Shown here: positions 45,692 to 55,854 of the stretch, one piece after another
Position numbering within the stretch: the first letter of the stretch is position 1
How the letters are laid out: each line of letters starts with the position of its first letter
Origin: Prevotella sp.
GTDB lineage: Bacteria; Bacteroidota; Bacteroidia; Bacteroidales; Bacteroidaceae
Direction of reading: 5' to 3'
Length of the DNA: 64,000 nucleotides
Assembly (NCBI GenBank): GCA_017443345.1
Contig: JAFSNR010000030.1
Span: 1 to 64,000, forward strand
Made by a program: the position numbers and the translations under genes
Notes under the pieces: generated by a model
Told to the model about the DNA's origin: nothing
Seen by the model: only the letters and a program-made list of their open reading frames with translations
Databases searched by the model: none

Positions 45692-47557
45692 TTAATAGAT
45701 AGGTGTACCTGACATACTCCAACCTGTTCCGTCGTACCATCCCTTGTTCTGGCTCAGAACCGCAGGATCGTTGACGATAGCAATCTGAGAGGGAGGCTTC
45801 GGCAGGAATCCGTCAGTATCGGCATAGCGCTGTGACCAACTGCTGCCACCCACACCTGCTCCGTGATGCATCTCAGTCCAGTAGCCAGTATAGTTTACAC
45901 GAGAACCATCCTGTCTCTGCAGAGCTGTTGCAGCCAAGCAGCTAGAGCCACCGTCCTTACCAGACCAGCGACGGAGGTCGTTGAAGCGGAGACCTTCACC
46001 AGCGAGCTCAAAGCGACGCTCGTTTTGGATGTTCTGCAAAGAGTATGAAGTTGCGGGCAGTCCAACACGGGCACGAACCTTATTCATCTGATCAGCAGTA
46101 CCTGTCAGCTCAGAGTGCATCAGCATCACGTCTGCCAAGCGCAGCAGCACGATATCGGAGAAGTGGTCACCCTGGAAAGAGTTACCGTTAGGAGAAGGAG
46201 TTTCAGTGTTCTTTGAACGCCAAACGCCCCACCATGCATAGTTGGACTGACCAGCGAAGTCGGTTTCCTTACAGGTGATACACATCCACTTCTTATTGTA
46301 GAGACCAGTCTCCTCAGAGCATGATGTTGCGAAAGCAATCTTGAACTCAGCATCACCATTTCCATCCCAACCATTAGCAATAGTAGCCTTCTTTCGTGGG
46401 TCGGCGTCACTCCAGTCATCCCAGAGATTAGCGTTGATGGTACCCTGACCCCAGCCCTGTCCAAATGGGAAGGTATCCTCACCACCATTTGCTCTACCAT
46501 CTGCATCGGTATCGCAACGGAGACCGGTATAGAGCTCTACCTGATTACAGAATCCCATACCGATGGTTCCGTTCCATGAGTTAGAATTCATATACTGAAC
46601 CTGGAACATCTGCTCCTCGTTTCCATTGCCAGCCCATACCTTACCAGCGTCCTTCAGGTCAGCCACGTAAGCATAGTCCTTAATGGTCAGCTCGTTGGTG
46701 TACTGCCAAAGCAGACGATAGTCATCAACGAGTTTGTAGCCACCGTTGTTGATAGCATCCTCAAGGAAAGAAACTACCTGAGCCTTACTCAGAGAAGAGC
46801 CAGCACCCTCTTGATTGAAACCTTCGAAAGAGACATCTGCGAGTGAAGCTGAAGCCAGCTCACCAGCCTTCTTATAGAAGCCCTGATAGAACATATAGGC
46901 ACGAGCCAACATACCTTCAGCGGCACCCTTAGTAGCATGTCCGTCACCACGGGTTGTAGCACCGTGCGACATCAGATTTGCAGCACTGGTAAAGTCAGCC
47001 AGAATATGTGGCATGATCTCAGTCTCTGCACTCAGCTGAGGACAGGGATCTGGAGCGGCAATAGCCCAGTATGCGGGGATATCACCCCAGAACTGTACAC
47101 CCCAGAGGTAGAACAGACCACGCATGAAGTAAGCCTCACCCAGCATCTGGTTACGGGCAGACTCCTGACCTGTCCAGTCGAAAGCGTCAACACCATAGAT
47201 GACGGCACTGGCACGGGAAATACCTACGTAAACTTGCTTCCAAACATCATCATAAAGGGTTTCCTTATTGGTCATCAAGTGACCAATGGCATGTGATTCC
47301 ACGTCACCAGTACCACCGGCACCATTAGCATCATCAGACATAATGTAGTTCACGAACCAAGGGGTCTGAAGCGGATTAGTGCTGATTTGGTTCATCACAC
47401 CATACAGGGCAGCCAGCTGCTTGTTCAAGTCGCCAGGCGTAGCAGGATAGTTCTCATTAGTTGCACCTGTATAATTCGAGGAATCGAGGAAATCCTCGCA
47501 AGAGGTCAGACCTACAGCGAAGAGGACCGCGATTACCATTAAATATATCTTTTTCAT
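45692..47557 (-). CDS. susD: SusD/RagB-family glycan-binding lipoprotein
   Basis: From ATG 47557 (MKKIYLMVIAVLFAVGLTSC, lipobox Cys) it has 621 residues. SusD family features are the start CEDFLDSSNYTGATNENY, the TPR-type helical core (ARNQMLGEAYFMRGLFYLW), and the C-terminal LQNIQNERRFELAGEGLRFNDLRRW. It is the surface partner of the SusC porin encoded 20-30 bases upstream. The glycan is unknown; no glycoside hydrolase gene accompanies this pair. Confidence 0.92.
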   Translation of the reverse strand: MKKIYLMVIAVLFAVGLTSCEDFLDSSNYTGATNENYPATPGDLNKQLAALYGVMNQISTNPLQTPWFVNYIMSDDANGAGGTGDVESHAIGHLMTNKETLYDDVWKQVYVGISRASAVIYGVDAFDWTGQESARNQMLGEAYFMRGLFYLWGVQFWGDIPAYWAIAAPDPCPQLSAETEIMPHILADFTSAANLMSHGATTRGDGHATKGAAEGMLARAYMFYQGFYKKAGELASASLADVSFEGFNQEGAGSSLSKAQVVSFLEDAINNGGYKLVDDYRLLWQYTNELTIKDYAYVADLKDAGKVWAGNGNEEQMFQVQYMNSNSWNGTIGMGFCNQVELYTGLRCDTDADGRANGGEDTFPFGQGWGQGTINANLWDDWSDADPRKKATIANGWDGNGDAEFKIAFATSCSEETGLYNKKWMCITCKETDFAGQSNYAWWGVWRSKNTETPSPNGNSFQGDHFSDIVLLRLADVMLMHSELTGTADQMNKVRARVGLPATSYSLQNIQNERRFELAGEGLRFNDLRRWSGKDGGSSCLAATALQRQDGSRVNYTGYWTEMHHGAGVGGSSWSQRYADTDGFLPKPPSQIAIVNDPAVLSQNKGWYDGTGWSMSGTPIY

Positions 47558-47585
47558 ATTCTGCAATTCTTTTTATTGTTATGAA

Positions 47586-50500
47586 TTAGAACTTAATGCT
47601 TGTACCAACAATAAAGGTACGTGCTGTCGGATAAAGACCTACGTCGATACCACGAGCCCAAGAGTCCTTACCACCAGATGAACCGATTTCAGGATCTACA
47701 CCAGTATACTTAGTGAAGGTGTAAAGGTTCTGAGCCTGTACGTAGAGACGGAGCATGCTGAAAGGAGAGCCCTTCCACAGCTTGTTGAAGTCATAGCCCA
47801 GTGTGATGTTCTGGATCTTGAAGTAGTCTGCATTCTGCATATAGCGAGTTGATACCCACTGGTCGTTGATTGAACCAACAGTAAGACGGGGATACTCATT
47901 GCTGGTACCCTCACCATGCCAGCGATCAAAAGCATCAACAGTATAGTTTCCATAAGGGCTAGCCAACAGAGCTGTACGGTAGCACTGCATAACCTGCTGT
48001 CCGAAAGCACCTGAACCAGTCACACCGAAATCGAGACCCTTCCATTCGAAGCCAAGGCTGACACCGAGAGTAACATCGGGGTGCGGATTACCAATCTCAT
48101 GACGGTCCTCAGAGAGAGAAATCTGACCGTCACCGTTCCAGTCATCCCAGATGCAGTCACCAGGCACGGCACCGGCGAGCACAGCCTTACCAGCTGCGCG
48201 AGCTGCATCGATCTCAGCCTGATTCTGCCAGATGCCGCTGTAAGACATACCATTGAAGTAGCCAATGGGGTGGCCCACCTCTACGCGAGAAACCCATGAA
48301 GAGTTCTCGAAAATGGCCTTGTCCTGACCATTGATGAAGTCAAGGTTCTGCAGACGAGTTACCTCGTTCTTATTGGTTGCGAGGTTGACATTGGCATGGT
48401 AGTTGAAGTCGCTGCCAATCTGGTCACGCCAAGAAAGAGCGATCTCAAAACCAGTGTTCTTCACGTCACCACCATTAACCATAGCAGGGCTCTCATATCC
48501 AAGCACTGCATTCATCGGGGCAGTCACCAGCCAATCCTTGGTCTTCTTCACATACCAGTCAAAATTCAGACCAAGACGACCGCCAAAGAAACGGGCATCA
48601 AGACCGATGTTAGTCTGCTCTGAAGTCTCCCAGGTTACATCGGGATTTGGAACATTAGATGCATAAGCACCAGTCTGATAGACGTTACGGTTTACAGTGT
48701 TAAACATATCGCTAGAGAACTTGTAACCATAGTCAGCATAGGCTGTCGGAGAGAATGCGATATTCGAGAGGTAATAGAAATTACCGATGTTACAGTTACC
48801 ATTCTGTCCCCAAGAAGCACGAAGTTTCAAGAAATCGAGCCAGCTACGTGTCTTCTCCATGAATTTCTCGTTGGTAATAACCCAACCAGCAGAGAATGAG
48901 GGGAAGTAACCCCAGCGCTTGCCGCGAGCGAAGTTAGAAGAACCATCGGCACGGATGATGGCTGTAGCCATGTACTTCTCATCGTAGTTCCAGTTAGCAC
49001 GGGCAAAGAACGATGCGATGCTGCCCTGAGTGGGGTTGTCATAACCACCATGACCATTCATATACTGAGTCTCGTAGTTGGCAGGAATATTATAGTCCCA
49101 ACCGTTAAGCACCAAGGTATTCAGGTTTTCCTCTGTCACTTCGAAGCTCATATTCATACCTGTGCTCCAGTCAGAACGCTCAAGAGACTGACCAACAAGA
49201 ACATCAATCGTGTGCTTACCAAGCTTTGGAAGAATATAAGAAAGTGTATTCTCAATCGTGAAGCTGCTGCCCTGGCTCTGACTCATGCTCAGTGTATAAG
49301 AATTGCTGGCAGAGGTAGAACTTGAAGAATAAGGCAGACCAACCTGACGAGAGTTGCTGGCGCTGTAGCCAGTATTGAACTGTCCACGATACTTCAGGTT
49401 CTTGATGGGCTCGACAATCCAGTAGAAGGTTGCACCAACACCGAAATCACGGTTCTTGTTCAGAGAACCGAAACCGCCATTGAGGAAGTGGTTCAGTGGG
49501 TTACCATAAATCATATCACTATAGCCTGTATGGTTATTAGCATAACTTGCCAGATTGCCATTGGCATCGTAGGGCTCTACCAAAGGAGAAGCAATATAGG
49601 CTGCCTGCATCACGTTCCAATAGCCATTGCTTTCAGCGAGCGTGTGACTCCTGTGATACCAGTAAGAGAGGTTCTCACCAATGGTCAACAAATCGTGCTC
49701 CTCGCCCAACAGGTCCTTACCCTTCAGCAAAACGTGATCAGAGTTGATACGTCCGCCATAGCGCTTGTAGTCGGATGAGTTTGAACCACCCATGATACCA
49801 TCATTTGAACTGTAGTTCAACGACATAGAGAACTTAGAGCGTTCAGTTCCACCAGTCAATGTTACAGCGTGGCTGAACTGAAGGGCATTCTTATTTTCAT
49901 ACGCCTTGAACCAATCGGTGCCTTCCCATCCGCTGTTTACGCGACTCAGAATATCCTGTGGTATAAGGCTGTTCCAGTTGGGAGCTGTTCCGTAAGTATT
50001 AAAGCTGGTCTCGTTGATAATCTGCATATACTGCTGGGCATTGACCATAGCAGGCACCTTGTAAGCATTTGACCAGCCTACAAAACCATCATACTGGATC
50101 TGCAGCTTACCAGCCTTACCTTGTTTAGTAGTCACGAGGATGACACCGTTAGCAGCACGTGCACCATAGATGGCTGCAGAAGCAGCATCCTTCAGCACGT
50201 CGATGCTCTCAATATCATTTGGGTTCAGGCCATTCAGACCGTTATCAGCTGTTCCAGCATTAATACCGTCGATAATCAACAGAGGAGAGCTCTCACCGAT
50301 AGTACCCACACCACGGATGTTGACCTTGAAGCCCTGTCCAGGCTGAGACGAGCTCTGAGTAATGTTAACACCAGGAGTGGAAGCCTGCATGGCAGTCAGA
50401 GCATTGGTGGTGTTCAGCTTGGCGATATCCTCACCCTTAACCTGAACAGTGGCACCAGTAACCAGCTTTTTCTTCTGGACGCCATAACCTACAACCACCA

Positions 50501-50855
50501 CCTCTTCAAGGACTGCATTATCGTCTTTCATCGTAATCTGGAAGTTGTCCTGGTTGCCAACCTTGATTTCCTGAGTCTCGAAACCGATGAACGATACGAC
50601 GATCGTTGCACCTGGCTTCACATTAAGCGTGAAGTTACCGTCGAAGTCGGTAACCGTACCATTCGTGGTACCCTTTTCCACTACGCTGGCTCCGATGACG
50701 GGACCCATAGCGTCGACTACAGTACCTGTAATCTTCTTCGTTGCCTGCTGAACCTCCTGAGGAGCTCCGGCGGCGTTGGCATTTGACGAGTAACCGAGTC
50801 CCAACAGGGCCAGAGCACTCATCAGCAGCGCTGTCTTTCTAAATTTTCGATTCAT
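47586..50855 (-). CDS. susC: SusC/RagA-family TonB-dependent transporter
   Basis: The start is ATG 50855 (MNRKFRKTALLMSALALLGL) and gives 1089 residues; an ATG 13 codons upstream precedes no signal-peptide-like sequence. Domains are signal peptide (~1-30), a CarboxypepD-regulatory-like domain (~43-125, VVEKGTTNGTVTDFDGNFTL), the TonB box/plug region (EEVVVVGYGVQKKKLVTGAT, then NVRGVGTIGESSPLLIIDG and DVLKDAASAAIYGARAANG), and a 22-strand barrel ending RTFIVGTSIKF. It imports oligosaccharides bound by the SusD partner. The absence of the STN domain suggests control by something other than a trans-envelope anti-sigma factor. A ~220-base leader precedes it. Confidence 0.92.
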   Translation of the reverse strand: MNRKFRKTALLMSALALLGLGYSSNANAAGAPQEVQQATKKITGTVVDAMGPVIGASVVEKGTTNGTVTDFDGNFTLNVKPGATIVVSFIGFETQEIKVGNQDNFQITMKDDNAVLEEVVVVGYGVQKKKLVTGATVQVKGEDIAKLNTTNALTAMQASTPGVNITQSSSQPGQGFKVNIRGVGTIGESSPLLIIDGINAGTADNGLNGLNPNDIESIDVLKDAASAAIYGARAANGVILVTTKQGKAGKLQIQYDGFVGWSNAYKVPAMVNAQQYMQIINETSFNTYGTAPNWNSLIPQDILSRVNSGWEGTDWFKAYENKNALQFSHAVTLTGGTERSKFSMSLNYSSNDGIMGGSNSSDYKRYGGRINSDHVLLKGKDLLGEEHDLLTIGENLSYWYHRSHTLAESNGYWNVMQAAYIASPLVEPYDANGNLASYANNHTGYSDMIYGNPLNHFLNGGFGSLNKNRDFGVGATFYWIVEPIKNLKYRGQFNTGYSASNSRQVGLPYSSSSTSASNSYTLSMSQSQGSSFTIENTLSYILPKLGKHTIDVLVGQSLERSDWSTGMNMSFEVTEENLNTLVLNGWDYNIPANYETQYMNGHGGYDNPTQGSIASFFARANWNYDEKYMATAIIRADGSSNFARGKRWGYFPSFSAGWVITNEKFMEKTRSWLDFLKLRASWGQNGNCNIGNFYYLSNIAFSPTAYADYGYKFSSDMFNTVNRNVYQTGAYASNVPNPDVTWETSEQTNIGLDARFFGGRLGLNFDWYVKKTKDWLVTAPMNAVLGYESPAMVNGGDVKNTGFEIALSWRDQIGSDFNYHANVNLATNKNEVTRLQNLDFINGQDKAIFENSSWVSRVEVGHPIGYFNGMSYSGIWQNQAEIDAARAAGKAVLAGAVPGDCIWDDWNGDGQISLSEDRHEIGNPHPDVTLGVSLGFEWKGLDFGVTGSGAFGQQVMQCYRTALLASPYGNYTVDAFDRWHGEGTSNEYPRLTVGSINDQWVSTRYMQNADYFKIQNITLGYDFNKLWKGSPFSMLRLYVQAQNLYTFTKYTGVDPEIGSSGGKDSWARGIDVGLYPTARTFIVGTSIKF

Positions 50856-51083
50856 ACTTAAGTATTTACTATAGATTAAATTGGTTTGTTCCATCAGTCT
50901 AGTTTGGGATGACCATCTTTCTGATTAGATAGAAAGTGGATTTCCCGAGCCTCACTCTTATTATATAAATAAGGTACGCGAGACTCCCTATGTAGTTAAG
51001 ATGAGTTGTCTTGGTCCATACGTTTTGGTTTATTTAAGTTTTATATAGAGTTATAGTTCTTTCCGAACACACCGAATCGCTTG
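50856..51083 (-). promoter_or_regulatory. Long structured leader of the Sus operon
   Basis: Between the -7 box and the susC ATG lie ~220 non-coding bases with two hairpins. At 50906-50946, GGGA/CCA/CTTTCT pairs with AGAAAG/TGG/TCCC in three stem blocks with small internal loops. At 50957-50973, CTTATT-ATATA-AATAAG forms a second. No gene is seen here. Such leaders can host antisense RNA or protein control of transporter synthesis, which is inference. Confidence 0.45.
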
Positions 51084-51091
51084 CAAAGTTA
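51084..51091 (-). promoter_or_regulatory. -7 box (TAACTTTG) of the Sus operon
   Basis: On the minus strand TAACTTTG matches TAnnTTTG. No clear -33 TTTG occurs at the usual spacing. The remaining 51092-51262 is very A/T-rich and holds no gene that I can see. Confidence 0.5.
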
Positions 51092-51262
51092 AAACATTTT
51101 TATGAATAACTGCTATTTTTCTTTAACAAATGCTGATACTTTTTTGCAAAAAGTTGTTTTTTTACTAAAAAACTGCATAAAAAAACACATTATTCAGCAT
51201 ATTGCATGCTTAAAATTAGCAAGTTTAGGCCATTTCTGCAAATAAATGTAAATCATACACTT

Positions 51263-51925
51263 TTAGCGGATAGGCATTTTTTTAGACACCAATCCTGTAT
51301 AAGTGTTGATGGATATACGAATGGAATCAGCAGCGATACTATCGGTCAAAAGGCTGACATAGGCTTTGGTGGAATAATACTCTGGCACCTTATTCTGGTC
51401 GTGATGTAAAGTGATATGACGAATCGTTGTCTGATCGGGATTGACAATCAACGTATCGGAAATAAATGCTAATTGTTGTACAGCTGTTGTATCATCAGTC
51501 ACACCTGTCTTTAACTGAAGATACAGGTTCAGATATTTACCCGACTTACTGAGCCACATGCTCTCGAACTTGACTGGATCCGTACGAAACTCCTTCTTTA
51601 ACTCCGCCAACTTCAGTATACGGGGACAAGGCACCTCACCGATAGAGACAATCTCGGCCTTCTTGCTGTCCACCTTATTATAATATAACATGCAACGATA
51701 CAGTGTATCAGGCGTCTTGATCCACTCGGCAGTATAGGGTTCCGTCAGTTCAAACTGCGCTCCATCATCTGTGGAGAAAGAGACCATCTGACGCTGGGCA
51801 TTCACCTTGGCCTCCACAAAATCGCCTTGCATCAGGGAGTACTTACCTTCGCCCTTTTCATAGCTATCAGTCGTACAAGAGGTGACAAGCCATGCTATCA
51901 ACAGAAAATGGAGCAATCTATTCAT
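51263..51925 (-). CDS. NigD-like lipoprotein
   Basis: This 220-residue protein has a lipobox (WLVTSC, Cys17). An OB-like N-terminal half (SLMQGDFVEAKVNAQRQMVS, then FELTEPYTAEWIKTPDTLYR) and a beta-rich C-terminal half match the pattern of NigD-type proteins of Bacteroidales; the family call is by resemblance. The cellular role is unknown. Its start overlaps the stop of the acyltransferase gene (51922-51925). It is the last gene of a five-gene minus-strand operon. Confidence 0.6.
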   Translation of the reverse strand: MNRLLHFLLIAWLVTSCTTDSYEKGEGKYSLMQGDFVEAKVNAQRQMVSFSTDDGAQFELTEPYTAEWIKTPDTLYRCMLYYNKVDSKKAEIVSIGEVPCPRILKLAELKKEFRTDPVKFESMWLSKSGKYLNLYLQLKTGVTDDTTAVQQLAFISDTLIVNPDQTTIRHITLHHDQNKVPEYYSTKAYVSLLTDSIAADSIRISINTYTGLVSKKMPIR

Positions 51926-53103
51926 CGTGCGGCAAGATGGTTGACAAGAGGGTTAGCATACATGGTCAGCATCCGCTCACGGAGGAAGGGCTCGTCCTTC
52001 TCCGGCAGATTGATCTTGGCCATCTGCCCTTGAAGATAGCTGTCGAAACGCTGTCTGTCAGCATCCGTATAATGACTGGCATATTGGGTGCTGCCATTCA
52101 ACTCATCGAGGGCAATATAATTACAAGGATAGAGATGATAGTTGCGATGGATTTCCTTGTCCATCCGCTCGCCTAATGCCTTGTAGAATTCTGTCTTTGG
52201 GATATCAGCCAGTTCGTCGATCCAGGTATTAATGGGTGCAGCAGGACGATAAACCACACGTCCCTTATAACCAAAGATACCGATGCGCATGTTATCAAGA
52301 TCATCTTGACGTGATTTCTTGAAGCCTGCCTGATCACGCTTCTGCTGAAACTCCTGAGCCTTCAGATAGTCACAGGGGTCGAATTCGTAACTGATCGTCA
52401 ATGGTACGATATTCAGATCGCGCAACTTGTCAACAAGGGCTGTTGCCGTCTCAGGGGCACCCATAGCCAGCATCTTCAGTACAGCGTCCTGAGTCCGGTC
52501 ATCAGAATCCTTGGCCCTTCCCTCACGCTGGGCAATCCAAATATTCTCCTTCTTTTCTGAAACAGCGAAGTGGATATAGCGACTCATCAACAGACTGGAG
52601 CGCAGGGTTTCCTTCGGTGTCAAACCGCGACGCACCGTAAAAGCCTTGTTCATTCGAACCAATCGTTTGATCCATGGATAAATCAAGAGATTATCGCCAA
52701 TACCGATTTCAACGGTGGTGGGATAACCAGTCTCGACCAACATGACATCGAGAAAAGCAGAATCGAGTACGATATCACGATGGTTGCTGACAAAGGTAAA
52801 GCGGTCATCCGCTTTCGAGACTTGAGGAGACAACTTGCTATCGTCAAAGATACAGCCATCCGTATGCCGGCGAATAATGAATTTGACAATAGGCTTCATG
52901 AAGCGTTTCTGGAAACCCAATGGTGTCCGCACCCCCAGGAAAGCCATACGCAACAATCCATTGCGCAGCGACTTGGGCAGCCAAGGCGCAAAGCCCTTCA
53001 ACACCAAGGCAAACTGGCGGTCATTCAACAACTCATTGAATGCCTGCTGTATCTCCTCAGGCTCGTATGGCCGGATCTCGTCGAACTCTTTTGGAACTAT
53101 CAT
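51922..53103 (-). CDS. 1-acylglycerol-3-phosphate acyltransferase-like protein
   Basis: This 393-residue protein has the PlsC HX4D motif NHRDIVLD (~106-113) and a downstream FTVRRGL (~157), the usual second block. There is no signal peptide. It is longer than typical PlsC (~240) because of N- and C-terminal extensions (the end reads QMAKINLPEKDEPFLRERM). It likely transfers acyl groups in phospholipid or related lipid synthesis at the inner membrane. It directly follows ddl (1-base spacing) and overlaps the NigD-like gene. Confidence 0.78.
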   Translation of the reverse strand: MIVPKEFDEIRPYEPEEIQQAFNELLNDRQFALVLKGFAPWLPKSLRNGLLRMAFLGVRTPLGFQKRFMKPIVKFIIRRHTDGCIFDDSKLSPQVSKADDRFTFVSNHRDIVLDSAFLDVMLVETGYPTTVEIGIGDNLLIYPWIKRLVRMNKAFTVRRGLTPKETLRSSLLMSRYIHFAVSEKKENIWIAQREGRAKDSDDRTQDAVLKMLAMGAPETATALVDKLRDLNIVPLTISYEFDPCDYLKAQEFQQKRDQAGFKKSRQDDLDNMRIGIFGYKGRVVYRPAAPINTWIDELADIPKTEFYKALGERMDKEIHRNYHLYPCNYIALDELNGSTQYASHYTDADRQRFDSYLQGQMAKINLPEKDEPFLRERMLTMYANPLVNHLAAR

Positions 53104-54096
53104 TTACTTAAACTGGTTTTCTACGATATCCGTCAACACATCTTTCATTGAGAGGCCCGCAGCACGCACCTGCTGAGGGATGAAACTTGTAGCAGTCATA
53201 CCAGGCGTCGTGTTCACCTCAAGCATCGATATCTTTCCCTCCTTGGAAACAATATAGTCAATACGAATGATGCCATTGCAATGGAGGATATCATAGATAC
53301 TGGACGTAATCTGACTGACTCTGTCTGTCACATCCTGAGGCAGACGAGCTGGAGTAATCTCCTGCACCTGACCATTATACTTGGCATCATAGTCGAAGAA
53401 CTCATTGGATGTCACCACCTCTGTAATTGGGAAGACGACCTGCTTGTCACGAGTCTTATAGATACCCTGTGTGATTTCCGTTCCTTCGAGCAGAGCTTCT
53501 ACCATAATCTCCGGGCTTTCCATCATGGCCTTACGAATGGCAGGGGCTAACTGGTCCTTGTTCTTCACCTTGGATACACCAAACGAAGAACCGTCGGCAG
53601 CAGGCTTTACGAAACAAGGCATACCTATACGCTCCTCAATCTCATCGTCAGACACCAGTTCCTCATAACCCTTACGGATCAACATCGAATCAGCCACACT
53701 GACACCATAAGCTCTTAGATAATGATTGAGAACAAACTTATCGAAGGTCATTGCCTCGACCAACACGCCACTGGTGGAATAAGGCAGCCCAATCAAGTCA
53801 AAATAGCCTTGAAGCAGACCATTCTCACCAGGAGTGCCATGAATAGTAATATAGGCATAATCGAAAAGACAAGCTTCACCATTTTCGATAAACGAGAAAT
53901 CATTGCGGTCTATCTTGGCCGTAGTGCCATCAGGCAGTTCTACATGCCAGTCCTGTCCTTTGACATCCACAATATAAACATTGTAACGTTCCTTGTCAAA
54001 GAAGGAGTAAAGTCCCTGTGCCGAGCGCAGAGACACATCGTGCTCTGACGAGTCGCCACCACAAACGATGGCTATTGTTCTCTTTAAGTTTTTCAT
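53104..54096 (-). CDS. ddl: D-alanine--D-alanine ligase
   Basis: This ATP-grasp ligase joins two D-Ala for peptidoglycan. I use ATG 54096 (MKNLKRTIAIVCGGDSSEHD), 23 bases after the upstream stop; a longer start (54144) would overlap rluD with non-family sequence. Length is 330 residues. Motifs are GGDSSEHDVSLRSA near the N-terminus, GTPGENGLLQGYFDLIGLPY, CFVKPAADGSSFGVSKVKN, and the metal-binding MLEVNTTPGMTATS near the C-terminus. Confidence 0.92.
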   Translation of the reverse strand: MKNLKRTIAIVCGGDSSEHDVSLRSAQGLYSFFDKERYNVYIVDVKGQDWHVELPDGTTAKIDRNDFSFIENGEACLFDYAYITIHGTPGENGLLQGYFDLIGLPYSTSGVLVEAMTFDKFVLNHYLRAYGVSVADSMLIRKGYEELVSDDEIEERIGMPCFVKPAADGSSFGVSKVKNKDQLAPAIRKAMMESPEIMVEALLEGTEITQGIYKTRDKQVVFPITEVVTSNEFFDYDAKYNGQVQEITPARLPQDVTDRVSQITSSIYDILHCNGIIRIDYIVSKEGKISMLEVNTTPGMTATSFIPQQVRAAGLSMKDVLTDIVENQFK

Positions 54097-54119
54097 TGTT
54101 TTATCTATTAATTCTAAAT

Positions 54120-55190
54120 TTAAATTCTCACATAATTCCTCCACTTCTCTATCAGCGCCTTCATATCGTCAGGCCACTCCGATGTAAAATCCATCTGATT
54201 CCCATAGGTCGGATGCACAAATCCCAGTGTCTTTGCATGGAGCACTTGACGGGAACAGAGTCTGAAACAGTTCTGTATATAGGCCTTATAGCTGGCTGTC
54301 CGTTCGCCTCTTAGGATTTCAGTGCCACCATAGCGCTCATCGCCAAACAAAGGATGCCCGATATGCTTCATATGAGCCCTAATCTGGTGAGTACGCCCTG
54401 TCTCAAGAATACATTCCACCAAGGTTGTATAACCATAACGTTCCAACACTTTGTAATGAGTCACCGCTGGTTTTCCGATCTCAGAGTCCGGAGGGAAGAC
54501 CTCCATACGCAGACGGTCTTTCGGGTCACGTCCTATATTGCCTTCTATACGTCCCTCGTCCTCAACAAAGTTACCCCACACCAATGCATTGTAACTGCGA
54601 TGAGTGGTCTTGTTGAAAAACTGCTTTCCTAATGATGTCTTCGCCTCAGGCGTCTTTGCCACAACGAGCAAGCCACTGGTATCCTTATCAATACGATGCA
54701 CCAGTCCTACCTCAGGATCATTAGGATCATATGAGTCCAGATCTTTCAGATGCCAGGCAATGGCATTAACAAGGGTTCCATTGAAATTTCCACATCCCGG
54801 GTGAACCACCATCCCTGCAGGTTTGTTGATCACCATGAGCTCTTCATCCTCATAGACGACATCAAGAGGGATTTCTTCTGGCAGGATAGTTGTATCATAA
54901 TGGGGACGGTCAAGCATCAGTGTGACAACATCACCAGGACGTACCTTATAATTACTCTTGACAGGTTTGTCATTGACATGAATGAAACCAGCATCAGCAG
55001 CTTTCTGGATACGGTTCCTACTAGAATGTGGCTGGTGTTCAGATAGGTATTTATCGATTCTAACTGGCTCCTGACCTTTGTCCACCTCCATGCGGAAGTG
55101 TTCGTACAGCTGCCCGTCACCTTCCAGTTCTTCAGAAGCGTCGTCAGTCATTAGCTCCAGATCATCTATCTCTTCCAATACGTCCATCAC
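54120..55190 (-). CDS. rluD: RluA/RluD-family 23S rRNA pseudouridine synthase
   Basis: This 356-residue protein has an acidic N-terminal extension (~1-37), an S4 RNA-binding domain (~42-95, VRIDKYLSEHQPHSSRNRIQ), then the synthase domain with the catalytic Asp in GLVHRIDKDTSGLLVVAKTP (~165). It converts uridines in rRNA to pseudouridine; assignment to RluD among RluA paralogues is by similarity and context. Its start overlaps the PASTA gene stop (ATGA at 55187-55190), an arrangement (PASTA-rluD-ddl) common in Bacteroidales. Confidence 0.88.
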   Translation of the reverse strand: MMDVLEEIDDLELMTDDASEELEGDGQLYEHFRMEVDKGQEPVRIDKYLSEHQPHSSRNRIQKAADAGFIHVNDKPVKSNYKVRPGDVVTLMLDRPHYDTTILPEEIPLDVVYEDEELMVINKPAGMVVHPGCGNFNGTLVNAIAWHLKDLDSYDPNDPEVGLVHRIDKDTSGLLVVAKTPEAKTSLGKQFFNKTTHRSYNALVWGNFVEDEGRIEGNIGRDPKDRLRMEVFPPDSEIGKPAVTHYKVLERYGYTTLVECILETGRTHQIRAHMKHIGHPLFGDERYGGTEILRGERTASYKAYIQNCFRLCSRQVLHAKTLGFVHPTYGNQMDFTSEWPDDMKALIEKWRNYVRI

Positions 55191-55831
55191 TCTGTCACCT
55201 CTTCAAATTCATCGATATGACCACTTTCCATCATACGGTATTCAGGCTCCACATAATCTATCTCTTCACCTGCATCATACTGTCCGTTGCCAATCATCAG
55301 CGTCAACGGTGCCTCAATAGATACCATATCACCAGTTGACACTCTCCGACCTCGACAGAGGATACCGTAGACCCAATCCTTCTCTCCCATTACATACTGG
55401 GGTGGCAGCAGTTTGAAGCCAATAGCCATCAACTTGGCCTCTGCCTCCCTATAACTGCTATTGTCCACGACATCAGGAATTGGGAAAGAGGGCGAAGACG
55501 GAGAATTCACCGTAACATAAATAGTATGTCCTTCCTTTACATACGTTCCTGGGCCAGGATTCTGAGCCAGAACACAATCTGCAGGCAGTCGTTTATTATA
55601 GCCCGAGTCCGAAACAATAATATTCAGTTTCAGTTCTTCTATCATCATACGGGCATCGCCATAAGATTTTCTTTCCAAGTTTGGCACCTGAATACCTTCC
55701 CCATGATGCGTATACCACGATAACCCGTAATGCATACCAAACATCAAAGCAATAACCACCAACAACATCGCCAGCAGGTTACCAATCAGAAACTTACTGC
55801 AAAACTTGCCAAAGAATTCCTTTGTTTTCAT
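55187..55831 (-). CDS. PASTA-domain membrane protein
   Basis: The start is ATG 55831 (MKTKEFFGKFCSKFL), giving 214 residues; the longer ORF from 55930 begins upstream of the promoter and in the terminator. There is one N-terminal membrane helix (~17-38, NLLAMLLVVIALMFGMHYGL). Three PASTA-like units follow: VPNLERKSYGDARMMIEELK, then VLAQNPGPGTYVKEGHTIYV, then IPDVVDNSSYREAEAKLMAI. An acidic C-terminal tail ends the protein. PASTA domains bind peptidoglycan or muropeptides, and the operon with ddl supports a cell-wall role. There is no kinase domain. Confidence 0.85.
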   Translation of the reverse strand: MKTKEFFGKFCSKFLIGNLLAMLLVVIALMFGMHYGLSWYTHHGEGIQVPNLERKSYGDARMMIEELKLNIIVSDSGYNKRLPADCVLAQNPGPGTYVKEGHTIYVTVNSPSSPSFPIPDVVDNSSYREAEAKLMAIGFKLLPPQYVMGEKDWVYGILCRGRRVSTGDMVSIEAPLTLMIGNGQYDAGEEIDYVEPEYRMMESGHIDEFEEVTE

Positions 55832-55854
55832 TCTCGATATCCTTATTTTGCGCA

